64,000 nt of DNA from contig CAYUYV010000005.1 of the NCBI GenBank assembly GCA_964449455.1, positions 1 through 64,000 on the forward strand, given 5' to 3'. This DNA comes from CAYUYV01 sp964449455. GTDB lineage: Bacteria > Pseudomonadota > Alphaproteobacteria > JAJFIK01. The first letter of the stretch is position 1; each line of letters begins with the position of its first letter. The notes below the pieces were generated by a model. The model made no database searches, was not told the origin of the DNA, and saw only the letters and a list, made by a program, of their open reading frames with translations. This document shows, one piece after another, positions 8,425 through 18,500 of this stretch. A program made the translations under genes and the position numbers.

Positions 8425-8480
8425 CGCCAGTCACCGGTCGCCAGTCGCCGGTCGCCAGTCACCAGTCACCAGTCACCGGT
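8425..8480. repeat. 7-bp tandem repeat, eight copies
   Basis: Eight consecutive heptamers of consensus C(G/A)CC(A/G)GT, varying only at two positions, fill 56 bp between the tRNA-Arg gene and the trehalose-phosphatase gene. A related CACCGGT follows a few bases later. Confidence 0.9.
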
Positions 8481-8648
8481 CTTCACCGGTGGCGCCACCA
8501 GATCTTTCGGTCTGGCCCGCAGAATTAAAAGCATCTTTAATGAATTATGTGGCTTTCGGAGGGTTCTTTTTGCCGATACATCTCCCCGTGCATGGCGCGG
8601 GCCGGAGGGTCCGACATTGCACGTCACCAGGATCCAGGGGGAGAGGAC

Positions 8649-10226
8649 ATGGTGGACCCAAACACACACACCGCCCAGACGGATGGGGCCCGGATCAGCG
8701 GACCGGATCTGGGAGATTTCCCGGGTGCGTCCGCATCCCTTGCGCGGATCGACGCATTGCTCCTGCGTCTCGACGGGGTCCTTGTGCCGTTGCACCCCAT
8801 CCATGCGGCGGCCTGGAAGCGCTTGTGCGATGACGTTTTGGCCCAGACTGCCGGGGGCCGTCCCTTCACGCCCTTCGATGCCGCGGCGGACTATGACGCC
8901 GTGTTTGCCGGCAAGCCCGCGGCAACGGGATTGTCGGCCTATCTGGCGGCCAAGGGGATCACCATACCGGCAGGCGCGCCTGACGATCCTGAGTCCGCCT
9001 CGACGCTCCATGGCCTGCTCGCCCGGCGCCAGCGCTATGTCCGTGAAGAGCTGGAAGCGGAAGGCGTCGACGTGTTTGCGAGTACCTTGGAGCTGACCGA
9101 ATTCGCCCGTGAACGTGGGCTGAAGATCGCGGTCATCGGCGACGGCGCCGCCGACGATCTCGTTCTGACCCTCGCCGGCATGGACGACCTCGTCGATGAA
9201 TGCGTGGATGTGGCAAGCGATCCGGAGACTGCCTTTTTGCGCGCTGCCGGCGATCTTGGTCTGCGGGCGGACCGATGCGCGGTCGTGGACACGATCCCGG
9301 CCGGCGTGTCCCGCGCGCGATCCGATGGTTTTGGCCTCGTCATCGGCCTTGATCGCCAGGGCGACACGACGGCCCATCAGATGGCGCTGGCCGATCTCGT
9401 GGTCGCGGATCTGAGCGAACTTCTGCCCGGTGGCGGGCCGCCCCGCGCCTTGGCCTGCCTCAATGCGATCACCGCTGGCCTGTCCCGGCGCAAGGTGGCC
9501 CTGTTCCTCGATTATGACGGCACCCTGGCCCCGATCGTCGATCGGCCGGAAGATGCGGTTCTGCCGCCGGAGACGCGCGAGGCCCTGAAGTCCCTGTCCG
9601 AGGTCGCGGTTCTGGCTTTTGTCAGTGGGCGCATGAAGGACGAAGTCCGCGCCTTTGTCGGTCTTGAGAATGTGTTCTATGCCGGCTCCCACGGATTTGC
9701 CATTGAAGGGCCTGGTGGGCTTGATTTCGTCCAGGAGGACGGACGCAGCGTCATGCCGGTCATTCGGGACGCGGCCATCGGTTTGCGCCGCGATCTGGCC
9801 GACTTTCCGGACGCCCGGATTGAGGACAAACATTTCGCCGTTGCCATCCACTACCGTCTCATCGCCCCTGAACAGGTGCCCCTGGTCGAAGCGGCCGTTG
9901 ATCGAGCGGTTGCCCAGTATCCCGTGCTGCGCAAGTCCGGCGGCAAGATGGTCTTTGAGCTGCGCCCCCGGATCGACTGGCACAAGGGCAAGGCCCTTGA
10001 ATATCTTCTGGACATCCTTGGACTGACGGATGACACGGTTCTGCCCATCTATGTCGGCGATGACGTGACGGACGAGGATGCCTTTGAGGTTCTGCGCGGT
10101 CGGGGCATCGGCGTCTGCGTGAAGGAACAGCCCGCCCCCACGGCCGCGACATTCCGAGTCCGTGACCCGGCCGAGGTCTGCGAGTTCTTGCGTCGTCTGG
10201 ATGATGCCATCCGCACCTGGGCTTGA
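8649..10226 (+). CDS. otsB: Trehalose-6-phosphate phosphatase with N-terminal degenerate HAD domain
   Basis: 525 residues in two HAD modules. The C-terminal module (about 280-520) is a trehalose-phosphatase: 'VALFLDYDGTLAPIVDRPEDA' holds the nucleophile and acid/base Asp (D288, D290), with 'FVSGRMKDEVRAFVGLENVFYAGSHG' and 'YVGDDVTDEDAF' downstream. It should dephosphorylate trehalose-6-phosphate. The N-terminal module (about 34-258) resembles beta-phosphoglucomutase-type HAD proteins, but 'LLLRLDGVLVPLHP' has Arg (R40) where the nucleophilic Asp belongs, and the motif III lysine is not evident, so it is probably inactive. The ATG after GGGGGAGAGG is used. No trehalose-6-phosphate synthase gene is in the window. 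HAD-OtsB fusions are known in actinobacterial OtsB1-type proteins. Confidence 0.85.
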   Translation: MVDPNTHTAQTDGARISGPDLGDFPGASASLARIDALLLRLDGVLVPLHPIHAAAWKRLCDDVLAQTAGGRPFTPFDAAADYDAVFAGKPAATGLSAYLAAKGITIPAGAPDDPESASTLHGLLARRQRYVREELEAEGVDVFASTLELTEFARERGLKIAVIGDGAADDLVLTLAGMDDLVDECVDVASDPETAFLRAAGDLGLRADRCAVVDTIPAGVSRARSDGFGLVIGLDRQGDTTAHQMALADLVVADLSELLPGGGPPRALACLNAITAGLSRRKVALFLDYDGTLAPIVDRPEDAVLPPETREALKSLSEVAVLAFVSGRMKDEVRAFVGLENVFYAGSHGFAIEGPGGLDFVQEDGRSVMPVIRDAAIGLRRDLADFPDARIEDKHFAVAIHYRLIAPEQVPLVEAAVDRAVAQYPVLRKSGGKMVFELRPRIDWHKGKALEYLLDILGLTDDTVLPIYVGDDVTDEDAFEVLRGRGIGVCVKEQPAPTAATFRVRDPAEVCEFLRRLDDAIRTWA

Positions 10227-10426
10227 AGCACCGCCCCCTGATCTTTTTTGGACACCCCCCGGAAGCAGGTGGAGCGGAACGGACCCCGTGATTGGTGTCT
10301 TGCCCTTATCCCCCCTCCCCGATCGGGGTCTGCACGGCGCCCTGAAGATGCTTTAATGTACCGGAAAGAAACAGTTGGACCCGGGCCGGCAGCGGCACGG
10401 GCGAAAACACGTGTGGGGATCCTGCC

Positions 10427-13400
10427 ATGAACACCATCACATCGCCCTTGCCTGAAACCCTGGCCACTGAGCCCGGATCGCTCGGCCTCGACACGACAGC
10501 CGCGGTCACCAACACCGATGGGACTGCGGTGCTGCCGGAGGTCTCGCTTGCCCTGCTTGACGCCATGGCCAGCGAAGTGGGCCCGGACGCCGCCGTGATC
10601 CGCCTGACCCGCACCGGTCCCGTCGAGGAAGCCCTCTTGGTCGAAATCGAGACCAGCGGCGCGGTGAACCGGCTTGACGTCACCGGCCTTGACCGGTTCG
10701 ACAGCCTGGTTTTCGAGGCAGGGACCGCGAGTTTCGATCTCCTGCTGACGCCGCGCATCGACCGGGTTCCGGAAGGTATCGAGACCGGCATGCTGAGCCT
10801 GCTGGCTGGCGACGGCTACAGCCTCACCGACACGACGACCGCGAGCATCAGCATCACCGATGATCTCGCCGTCTTTGGCGGCCCGGATGTGGTGGCCTAT
10901 TGGCCGGCCCGCCTTGATGAGCCTGCACAGCTTGCGGATGTTGTGGGCGCAACAGAAGCCGGCGTGTCCGAGGATGGCGAGGCGATCGTCTCAGACGGCG
11001 GACAAGTCGGCGCGGGCCTGCTGTTCGATGGCGTCAATGACGGCGTCACCATTCCCCATGATGAGTCCTTTGAACTGACCCAGGGCAGCTTTGCGGTCTG
11101 GTTCAACCCGGATGTTTCCGGTTCCGTCCTCCCCATCCTCTCCAAGGGGTTCATGGAGGACACAGACAATCTCAATGACAGCCTGTTCGACGTGGTCATT
11201 GAAGCGGATGCCAGCGTCAGTGTGCGCCTGGAAACGCCAACGGGGCGGGCCGCGGTCAATGGCGGCGAAACGGCCCCGGGCCAGTTCCAGCATCTGGTGG
11301 TGACCTGGGACGCCGATGAGGGCATTGTTCTGTATCTGGATGGTATGGAAGTGGATCGGGTCGATGCGGATGTCAGCATCGGCGCAAACCTGAACCCCTT
11401 CAGCCTGGGCAGCGGCGGCAGCCTCGCCGACGATCTGGGACGGTTTGACGGTCTTCTCGATGAAGCCGCCCTGTTCTCCACCGTGCTGGACAAGGACGAT
11501 GTTTCGGCCCTCTACAATCAAGGTCTTGGGGGGTTTGGACTGGTCCAGCCAAGCGAGGACGATGAGCCCCCCATCACCGAGGACGACGATGGGGACGTCA
11601 CGGAAAGTGGTTCGGTCTTCCTTGATATTCTGTCCAATGACGAGACGGCCACGGCTGGTGAGTTGTCCGTCATCGCCGTCGACGGAACCCTGGTCGGCCG
11701 CGGGGAGACCGTGACCCTCTCCTCTGGTGCCACGGTTTCGGTGGCCAGCATCACCGCGGATACGGACGGCCTGACATTCGACACCAATGGGGCCTTTGAG
11801 GATCTCGACGCCGGCGAACGGCTGGACCAGGGCTTTAGCTATCGCGTGGTCAATGCCCAGGGGCTGGCGTCGGAAGCCCAGGTCACGGTCACGGTGATCG
11901 GTGAGAATGACGAGCCCATTGCCGCCGATGATACGATCAGCACGGACGAAGACACAGCCACACCCACCGCCGTGCTCGTCAACGACAGCGATCCGGACAT
12001 TCAGCCCCTGGCCGTAACCCAGATCAATGGCGAGGCTATTGCAGAGGGCGAGACAGCAACCCTCGACTCCGGCGCCCGTGTGACACGCAATGACGACGGC
12101 ACGCTGACCTATGACCCTTCCGGCGCCTTTGAGGCTCTGCGTGAGGATGAACGGGCTGACGACAGCTTCACCTACACAGCCGCTGACGGGGACGGTGGCA
12201 GCGATACGGCAACCGTTTCCGTCGCCATTCTGGGCGTGAACGATGCGCCGGTCGTCGCAGACGACACGGTGCGGACGGACGAGGACACGGCCGTGATGGT
12301 CGAAATCCTCGACAATGACAGCGATGCCGAGGGCGACGACCTCACCGTGGTGGAAGTCGCCGGCCAAACCGTGACCAGCGGCAGCACAGTGACCCTCGAG
12401 TCCGGCGCGCTCATCACCCTCCAGGCCTCCGGCGCCCTGCTCTATGATCCGGCGGACGCCTTCCAAGACTTGAACACGTCCGATGAGGTGACGGATGTTG
12501 TCCACTATGTGGTCCGGGACCAGGATGGCGCCACGGCGGAAGGCGAAGTGCGTGTCACCGTGGACGGACGAAACGATGCCCCGGTCGCGGCCGCCGACAC
12601 CTTCTCCACAAATGAGGACACGGGCTTTTTCCTCAATGCCCTGACCAATGACACGGATGTGGATGACGACACCCTGACGATCACGGCCGTCAATGGCGAG
12701 GCGATCCATGTCAACCTCGCCCTCGATCTGCCCTCCGGCGCCACGGTCACGCTGACCGAGGACGGCCGGCTGCTTTACGATCCCGATGATGGCTTCCAGT
12801 CCCTCACCGATGGTGAGACAGGCACACAGACCTTCACCTACACGGTCGCGGATCCCCAAGGGGCCAGCGATACAGCCGGCGTCACCATTACGGTGGCCGG
12901 CCGCAACGATCCGCCGGTCGCGGTCGACGACACGGCGCGCACGACCGAGAGCATGGGCGTGAGCTTTAATGTGCTCGACAATGATACGGATGTGGAAGGC
13001 CAGAGCCTGCGCCTCACCCAGATTAATGGGCGGGCGATCCAGAACAATCAGATCTTGACCCTCGACTCCGGCGCCCTGATCACTGTCAATCGCATGGGCG
13101 ATATCACCTATAATCCCAATGGCGCCTTTAACGATCTGTTCGATCGCCTGACGGCTACGGACGAATTCACCTATCTTTTGCGGGACAGCGAAGGGGCGAT
13201 CGCTACCGGTGTCGTGACCGTGACCATTGACGGCGAAGGCGCCCTCCCCTTCCCTTTCACAGCCTATTATCCGACCACGAATACAGCTCTGCCGGCCCTG
13301 TTTGATGAGAGCGGCAACCGGCTGGACGGGGAACTGAGCGACGGCGTGACGCTCACCGATGGCCTTGTCGACGCTGGCCTTGATTTCAACGGCACCGACG

Positions 13401-15007
13401 GTTTCGTCCGCATTCCCACGGATGAGGCCTTCGAGCTGCCCAGCGGCGCGATCAGCTTTTGGTTCAAACCGGAGAGCTTCGGCACGACCCAGGGTCTTGT
13501 GTCCACGGATGCCTTTGGCGTTGGCGACGGGCATCTGACGGTCTCCTTGACCGCGGATCTTGCCGTTCAGGTACGCATTCAAGGACCCACAGGCAGCTTC
13601 CTCATCGAAAGCGCACCGGTAGCCCTTGATGAGTTCCACAATGTGGTGGTCAATTTCGGCGAGGAGCGGGGCCTTCAGCTCTTCGTCAATGGGGAGCGCG
13701 CGGGCTCCCGGGGCAATGTCACCCAGGGCCTGACGGGCAACAGCAATGACATTGTGCTGGGTGCGAGCCAGATCATCACCCAGGAAGGCGGCATCGATCC
13801 CCTGATCCAGTTCTTTGACGGGGTCATCGATGAAGTCTCGATCCATTCGCAAGCTCTGCGCCCTGCGGATATCGCCATCCTCCAGCGCTTTGCCGATGCA
13901 GATACGGAACTTCTGGGTCAGGAAAACCGGGAACCCATTGCCGAAGACGACACGGCCACCACGAGGGAAGACCGCACAGTCGATATCGATGTGCTGGCCA
14001 ATGACCGGGACGGCAATGGTGATCCCCTTTCCGTCTTCCGCATTGATGGGGTGCTTGTGGGCGCTCCGGGGGATGCGGTCCTGCTGGAATCCGGTGCCAT
14101 CGTGACCCTCAATGCGGATGGGACACTGACCTATGATCCCAATGGGGCCTTTGACGCCCTTGAGGTTGGCGAGACAGCAACGGACAGCTTCCGCTACCGG
14201 ATCACCGATGACGGGAACCTGCGTGACGGCGCCCTGGTCACTGTGACCATTGAGGGCGCACCGGAATTTCCGCTCGCGGCCTATTGGCCGGGCAATGCGG
14301 CGGATGGCGGGGTCATTGCCGATGCGTCGGGCAATGGGGTGGACGGAACGCTCAATGGCGGCGCCCGTTTCGTGAGCGATGGCCTTGCCGGTGATGGCCT
14401 GCGCCTCGACGGCTTCAACGATGTCGCCTTTATTCCCCATGACGATGCGCTGCTGGTCGATGAGGGCACGATCAGTGTCTGGGTCAATCCGGATCGGATC
14501 GGAATCGACCAGGGCGTTGTGTCCAAGGATGCGGCATTCAATGGCACGGGCGGGCATTTCGACCTGCGGATCCTCGCCAATGGCCAGGTGTTCTTCCGCA
14601 TCCAGGGCGTCGATGAAAATGACGAGGCGGAGCTGATTGCGGGCCAGGTGACGGTTGGTGAGTGGACCCATCTGGCCGCCAGCTTCGGCGATGACGGGGC
14701 CCGGCTCTACCAGGACGGTGTGTTGATTGCATCGGACACGGATTTTACCCGCGGCCTTGGGACAAGTTCCGGTGGTGCCGGCAATTTCGAGCCCGTGTCC
14801 ATCGGCGCGACCCAACGCTTCAATGGAGCGGCCGAACCGCTGGATCAGTTCTTCCGGGGACGTATCGACGAGGTGGCGATCCTTGAGGAGCAGGCCGACC
14901 AGGCCCTCATTGATGCCCTGGTCGACGCGGGCGAAGCAGGCGATCTGCTCCAGCCCAGTGGGGCGGTTCTTCTTGCGGGCGATGACGCGTTCGACCTGTT
15001 CGGCTGA
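10427..15007 (+). CDS. Large LamG / cadherin-like repeat protein, probable secreted or surface protein
   Basis: 1526 acidic residues. Order seen: a Calx-beta-like N-terminal region ending 'ASISITDD' (about 40-145); LamG/concanavalin-like domain 1 (about 155-370, 'VVAYWPARLDE...VTIPHDESFELTQGSFAVWF'); five cadherin-like/VCBS-type repeats of about 95-100 residues with the 'NDAPVAADDT..TDEDTA...LxNDxD' signature (about 385-940); LamG 2 (about 945-1165); a sixth cadherin-like repeat (about 1165-1280); LamG 3 (about 1285-1505). No RTX nonapeptides and no classical signal peptide; the C-terminus ends 'GDDAFDLFG', so type I secretion is possible but unproven. The domain mix suggests Ca2+-stabilised adhesion or glycan binding. 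A GGGGAT ribosome site precedes the ATG and a strong terminator follows the stop. Confidence 0.8.
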   Translation: MNTITSPLPETLATEPGSLGLDTTAAVTNTDGTAVLPEVSLALLDAMASEVGPDAAVIRLTRTGPVEEALLVEIETSGAVNRLDVTGLDRFDSLVFEAGTASFDLLLTPRIDRVPEGIETGMLSLLAGDGYSLTDTTTASISITDDLAVFGGPDVVAYWPARLDEPAQLADVVGATEAGVSEDGEAIVSDGGQVGAGLLFDGVNDGVTIPHDESFELTQGSFAVWFNPDVSGSVLPILSKGFMEDTDNLNDSLFDVVIEADASVSVRLETPTGRAAVNGGETAPGQFQHLVVTWDADEGIVLYLDGMEVDRVDADVSIGANLNPFSLGSGGSLADDLGRFDGLLDEAALFSTVLDKDDVSALYNQGLGGFGLVQPSEDDEPPITEDDDGDVTESGSVFLDILSNDETATAGELSVIAVDGTLVGRGETVTLSSGATVSVASITADTDGLTFDTNGAFEDLDAGERLDQGFSYRVVNAQGLASEAQVTVTVIGENDEPIAADDTISTDEDTATPTAVLVNDSDPDIQPLAVTQINGEAIAEGETATLDSGARVTRNDDGTLTYDPSGAFEALREDERADDSFTYTAADGDGGSDTATVSVAILGVNDAPVVADDTVRTDEDTAVMVEILDNDSDAEGDDLTVVEVAGQTVTSGSTVTLESGALITLQASGALLYDPADAFQDLNTSDEVTDVVHYVVRDQDGATAEGEVRVTVDGRNDAPVAAADTFSTNEDTGFFLNALTNDTDVDDDTLTITAVNGEAIHVNLALDLPSGATVTLTEDGRLLYDPDDGFQSLTDGETGTQTFTYTVADPQGASDTAGVTITVAGRNDPPVAVDDTARTTESMGVSFNVLDNDTDVEGQSLRLTQINGRAIQNNQILTLDSGALITVNRMGDITYNPNGAFNDLFDRLTATDEFTYLLRDSEGAIATGVVTVTIDGEGALPFPFTAYYPTTNTALPALFDESGNRLDGELSDGVTLTDGLVDAGLDFNGTDGFVRIPTDEAFELPSGAISFWFKPESFGTTQGLVSTDAFGVGDGHLTVSLTADLAVQVRIQGPTGSFLIESAPVALDEFHNVVVNFGEERGLQLFVNGERAGSRGNVTQGLTGNSNDIVLGASQIITQEGGIDPLIQFFDGVIDEVSIHSQALRPADIAILQRFADADTELLGQENREPIAEDDTATTREDRTVDIDVLANDRDGNGDPLSVFRIDGVLVGAPGDAVLLESGAIVTLNADGTLTYDPNGAFDALEVGETATDSFRYRITDDGNLRDGALVTVTIEGAPEFPLAAYWPGNAADGGVIADASGNGVDGTLNGGARFVSDGLAGDGLRLDGFNDVAFIPHDDALLVDEGTISVWVNPDRIGIDQGVVSKDAAFNGTGGHFDLRILANGQVFFRIQGVDENDEAELIAGQVTVGEWTHLAASFGDDGARLYQDGVLIASDTDFTRGLGTSSGGAGNFEPVSIGATQRFNGAAEPLDQFFRGRIDEVAILEEQADQALIDALVDAGEAGDLLQPSGAVLLAGDDAFDLFG

Positions 15008-15029
15008 CATTTGCGAGGGTCAGACCGTG

Positions 15030-15058
15030 CGGCGCCGGCCATCAGCCGGCGCCGTTTT
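15030..15058 (+). terminator. Rho-independent terminator after the LamG/cadherin gene
   Basis: Perfect 10-bp GC stem (15030-15039 with 15045-15054), a 5-nt loop, and TTTT immediately after, 22 nt downstream of the stop codon. Confidence 0.9.
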
Positions 15059-15131
15059 GCCAGCCTCATGCGCGCAGCGGAGATCTTGCTGGCATCGGTC
15101 CTCAAATGGTGCGAGCGGATGATTGCCTACT

Positions 15132-15153
15132 TTGATCAAACGCAATTGATCAA
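15132..15153. promoter_or_regulatory. Pair of TTGATCAA palindromes
   Basis: TTGATCAA occurs at 15132-15139 and 15146-15153, with centres 14 bp apart, in the AT-rich stretch upstream of the TonB-dependent receptor. Two identical 8-bp palindromes this close look like a regulator site, but no regulator is identified. Confidence 0.4.
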
Positions 15154-15324
15154 AAACCAGTCTTGAACAATCAAAAAGCGTGTCTTTTGAAGCCACACCG
15201 CGCCAAAGCCGCATCACATTTCGGCACCAAAACGGCCTGTCACCCGTCTTCCGGCCACATCATAAGCGACCTAGGCCACTGGAATACATGGATAATTTTG
15301 CTCCGGCACCATCCATGGCCATTT

Positions 15325-15340
15325 TGTGACGGCTGTCACA
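15325..15340. promoter_or_regulatory. CRP-type binding site upstream of the TonB receptor
   Basis: TGTGA-N6-TCACA is a perfect match to the core consensus of CRP-family regulators. It lies about 180 bp before the receptor start, in the 460-bp region 15059-15521, which otherwise holds only the TTGATCAA pair and no gene. cAMP-CRP or a related factor binding is inferred. Confidence 0.55.
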
Positions 15341-15521
15341 TTTCGCGACGAACCATATTGAACCCATTGTCAAAATCATTGATATTTCTTTGCTAGCGGA
15401 AAAAATAGGGGTAGGCGGCACGCAGACTGCCGTTCGATGCAACTTTATTTCGGCCCGGTTTTGTCTCGCCTTCCATTTTGGGTGGCATCGGGGGGCCGCG
15501 GATATCTCGTGGAGGTGGACA

Positions 15522-18500
15522 ATGTGGATCGACAAACTGAGCCTGCGCGCTGCGCTCCTTGTCAGCGGGGGCTACCTCGCCCTGGCCATGGCCTATCCGG
15601 TCACGCCGGCGGTCGCTCAGGAGGCCCAAAGCGAGGACGAGATTGAGGTCGAAGTCGACGACGCCGACGAAGAAGACAGGATTGTCATCACAGGGTCCCG
15701 TATTGCACGGGACACAACGCTTGAGGCGGTGAGCCCGGTTATTGCTCTGGGTGGTGACGACATTCGGGACTCCGGTTTCATCGATATCGCCGCCCTCTTG
15801 CGGGAGTCGCCGCAATTGCAGGCTTCGCTGCCCGGGTCCTTCTCGGCCTTCAACGGCACGCCCCTCGGCGCCAGTCTTCTGAACCTGCGCGGTCTCGGCG
15901 AAGAACGGACCCTGGTCCTTGAGGATGGCCGGCGTCACGTTGCCGGCATCGAAGGCACGGCCGCCGTCGACACCAATGCCATTTCGACAGCGCTCATTCG
16001 GCAGGTCGAAGTCCTGACCGGCGGTGCATCGTCGATTTATGGTGCGGACGCCGTTTCGGGTGTCGTCAACTTCGTCCTGCGCGACGGCGACAGCTTTGAT
16101 GGCTTTGAGATCCGCGGCCAGGGCGGCCTCACCGATGACGGCGACGCGGCGGAATATTTTGTGTCCCTCGCCAACGGTTTTGAGACCGATGACGGCAAGG
16201 GCTCGGTTGTCTTCGCTCTTGAGTATCAGCACACGAATGGCATTGACGCGGGGGAACGGGATTTCGCTGGCTTTGGCCGGTCGTTCCTGTCGCCGAACAA
16301 TCCCAGCGCCAGCGGCATCAGTGGCGACTTTTCCAACATTTTCATCCCGGATCTGCGGCTGCCGATTTCGAGCGCGGCAGGCATTATCGCCCTTGGGGAT
16401 GGAAATACCGCCGGCTTCTCCAGTGCCTTTGTGGAAGTCGTCGGCAGTGGCGGCGTTCCGGGCTGTGACACGATCGGCGCCGCGGCGATCCCGACCTGTC
16501 AGATTTTCTCCGATGGCACCCTTCGCCCCTATAACCCGGGCGACATCTTTCTCGGCCCGTTCGATGCCAGCGGCGGCGACGGGGTGTCGGCTGAACCGGA
16601 TGACGAGCTTCTGCTCCCGGATACGGACCGCGTGCTGTTCCAGGCTCGCACGAAATACGAATTCAATCGCTTCGTGACCGGTTTTATCGACGCGAAATAT
16701 GTCCGGACGCAGACGACCGAATCCAACCAGGTGAACGGGTTCAACGACGATATCCCCCTCGCCCTCGACAACCCGTTCCTGCCGGCGGCCCTGAACGAGC
16801 AGATTGCCATTCTCCAGGCCGAGGGCATTGACCCGATCATCGCCGTATCCCGTGACGTTCTTGATGTCACCACACGGTCGAACCCGGAAGCGACCCGCCA
16901 GACAATCCGGATCGTCGGTGGTCTCCAGGGCTCGATCGACGAGTTGAACATGCAATACGAAGTGTCGTTCAACTATGGTCGGACGGATGCGGATATTCGC
17001 TCCTTCGCCCGCGTGGAGGATCGCTACTTCGCGGCGATTGACGCCGTCACGGATCCCGAAACCGGTGAAATCGTCTGCCGCTCGGACATCGATCCGGATG
17101 CTGTCGTGCCGCCGTCCTCGCCGTTCCCGGCCCAGAACGATAATTTCCAGATTTCGACCTTCATCCCCGGTGATGGCCAGTGCGTGCCCGTCAATATCCT
17201 GGGCGACAATTCCATCACCCAGGAAGCGGCCGACTTCATCTTCCAGGAGATCATCTCCCAGAACGATATCGAACAGCGCACTTTCCTGTTCACCGTTTCG
17301 GGCGACACCGAGCCGTTCTTCTCGCTTCCGGCTGGACCGATCGCCTATGCGGCTGGTTATGAGTGGCGCAACGAGCAGTCAAGCTTCCAGCCCGACGCCC
17401 TTGACCGCGCCGGTTTGATCTTTGGCACAATCGACTCGAATGGCGGCCCGACCAATCCGTCCGTCGGCGAATACGAAGTATCGGACCTGTTCATCGAATT
17501 GAACATTCCGGTTGTCGCCGGCCTGCCCTTCGTGGAACGGCTCGAAGTGAGTGGTGCCTATCGTTATTCCGACTACGATGCCTTCGAAAACACCAACACC
17601 TGGAATGTTGGCGCGCGCTGGAGCATCGTCGACAGCGTCACGCTGCGCGGTACGGTGTCCAAGGCGGTTCGTGTGCCGAATATTGGCGAGGCATTTGGGC
17701 CCATCGTGACAACGACCCTGGGCGCGGGCTCTGACCCGTGTAACCCCCAATTCATCAATGCGGGGACGGAGTTCCGGGCGTCCAACTGTGCCCTGTTGAT
17801 CCCGAATATCGAGGACTACGACTCGACCAATTTCGTCTCTGCACGGATCCCCGGTCAGACGGGCGGCAACCCCAATCTGGAGCCGGAAGAAGCCGACACG
17901 ATCACGGTCGGTGCCGTCTGGAGTCCCGATGGCGAGTTCGGCGGTCTCTTTGACGGCCTCATCGTGACTGTCGACTACTACAATATCGAGATTGACGGGC
18001 TGATCGACAGCCTGTCGGCCTTCCAGATCGCTCAGAACTGCGTCGACCTGCCAAGCATCGATAACCAGTTCTGCGCGGCCATTGACCGGGATCCGACCTT
18101 CGGCTTCATCACGGACTTCCGCTCCGGCCTCATCAATCTTGGTTCCGTGAAAACCACGGGTGTGGACTGGCGTGTCCAATACGGGTTCGAAACGCCCGAC
18201 GTCTTCGGCCTGTCGTCCGGCGTTCGCCTCAGCTCGCTCGGCACGCGGTTCATCACGGATGAAGAGGTCCGCGATCCGCTCCAGCCCGATGAGGTGACCG
18301 ATGTGCTGGGCGAGAACACCCGTCCCCGGTGGATCGTCAACTTCACGGCGGACTGGGATCTCGGCGAAGCCCTGACCCTGGGCTGGCGCGGTCGCTACGA
18401 GTCGAACCAGCTCCTGATCGGCATCACCAATAATGACGTCATGAGCGATCCGAACTTCGCCAATGTTCTGGACAGCGGCGGAGCCTTCATCAACGACTTC

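Noticed and set aside
8425..8480. Phage or element attachment site next to the tRNA-Arg gene
   Set aside because: No integrase, no duplicated tRNA 3' end and no change in gene content nearby; the adjacent repeat is a heptamer minisatellite.
10991..15010. A 1339-codon minus-strand open frame antisense to the LamG/cadherin gene
   Set aside because: Antisense shadow of a gene with strong repeated domain structure; no family resemblance.
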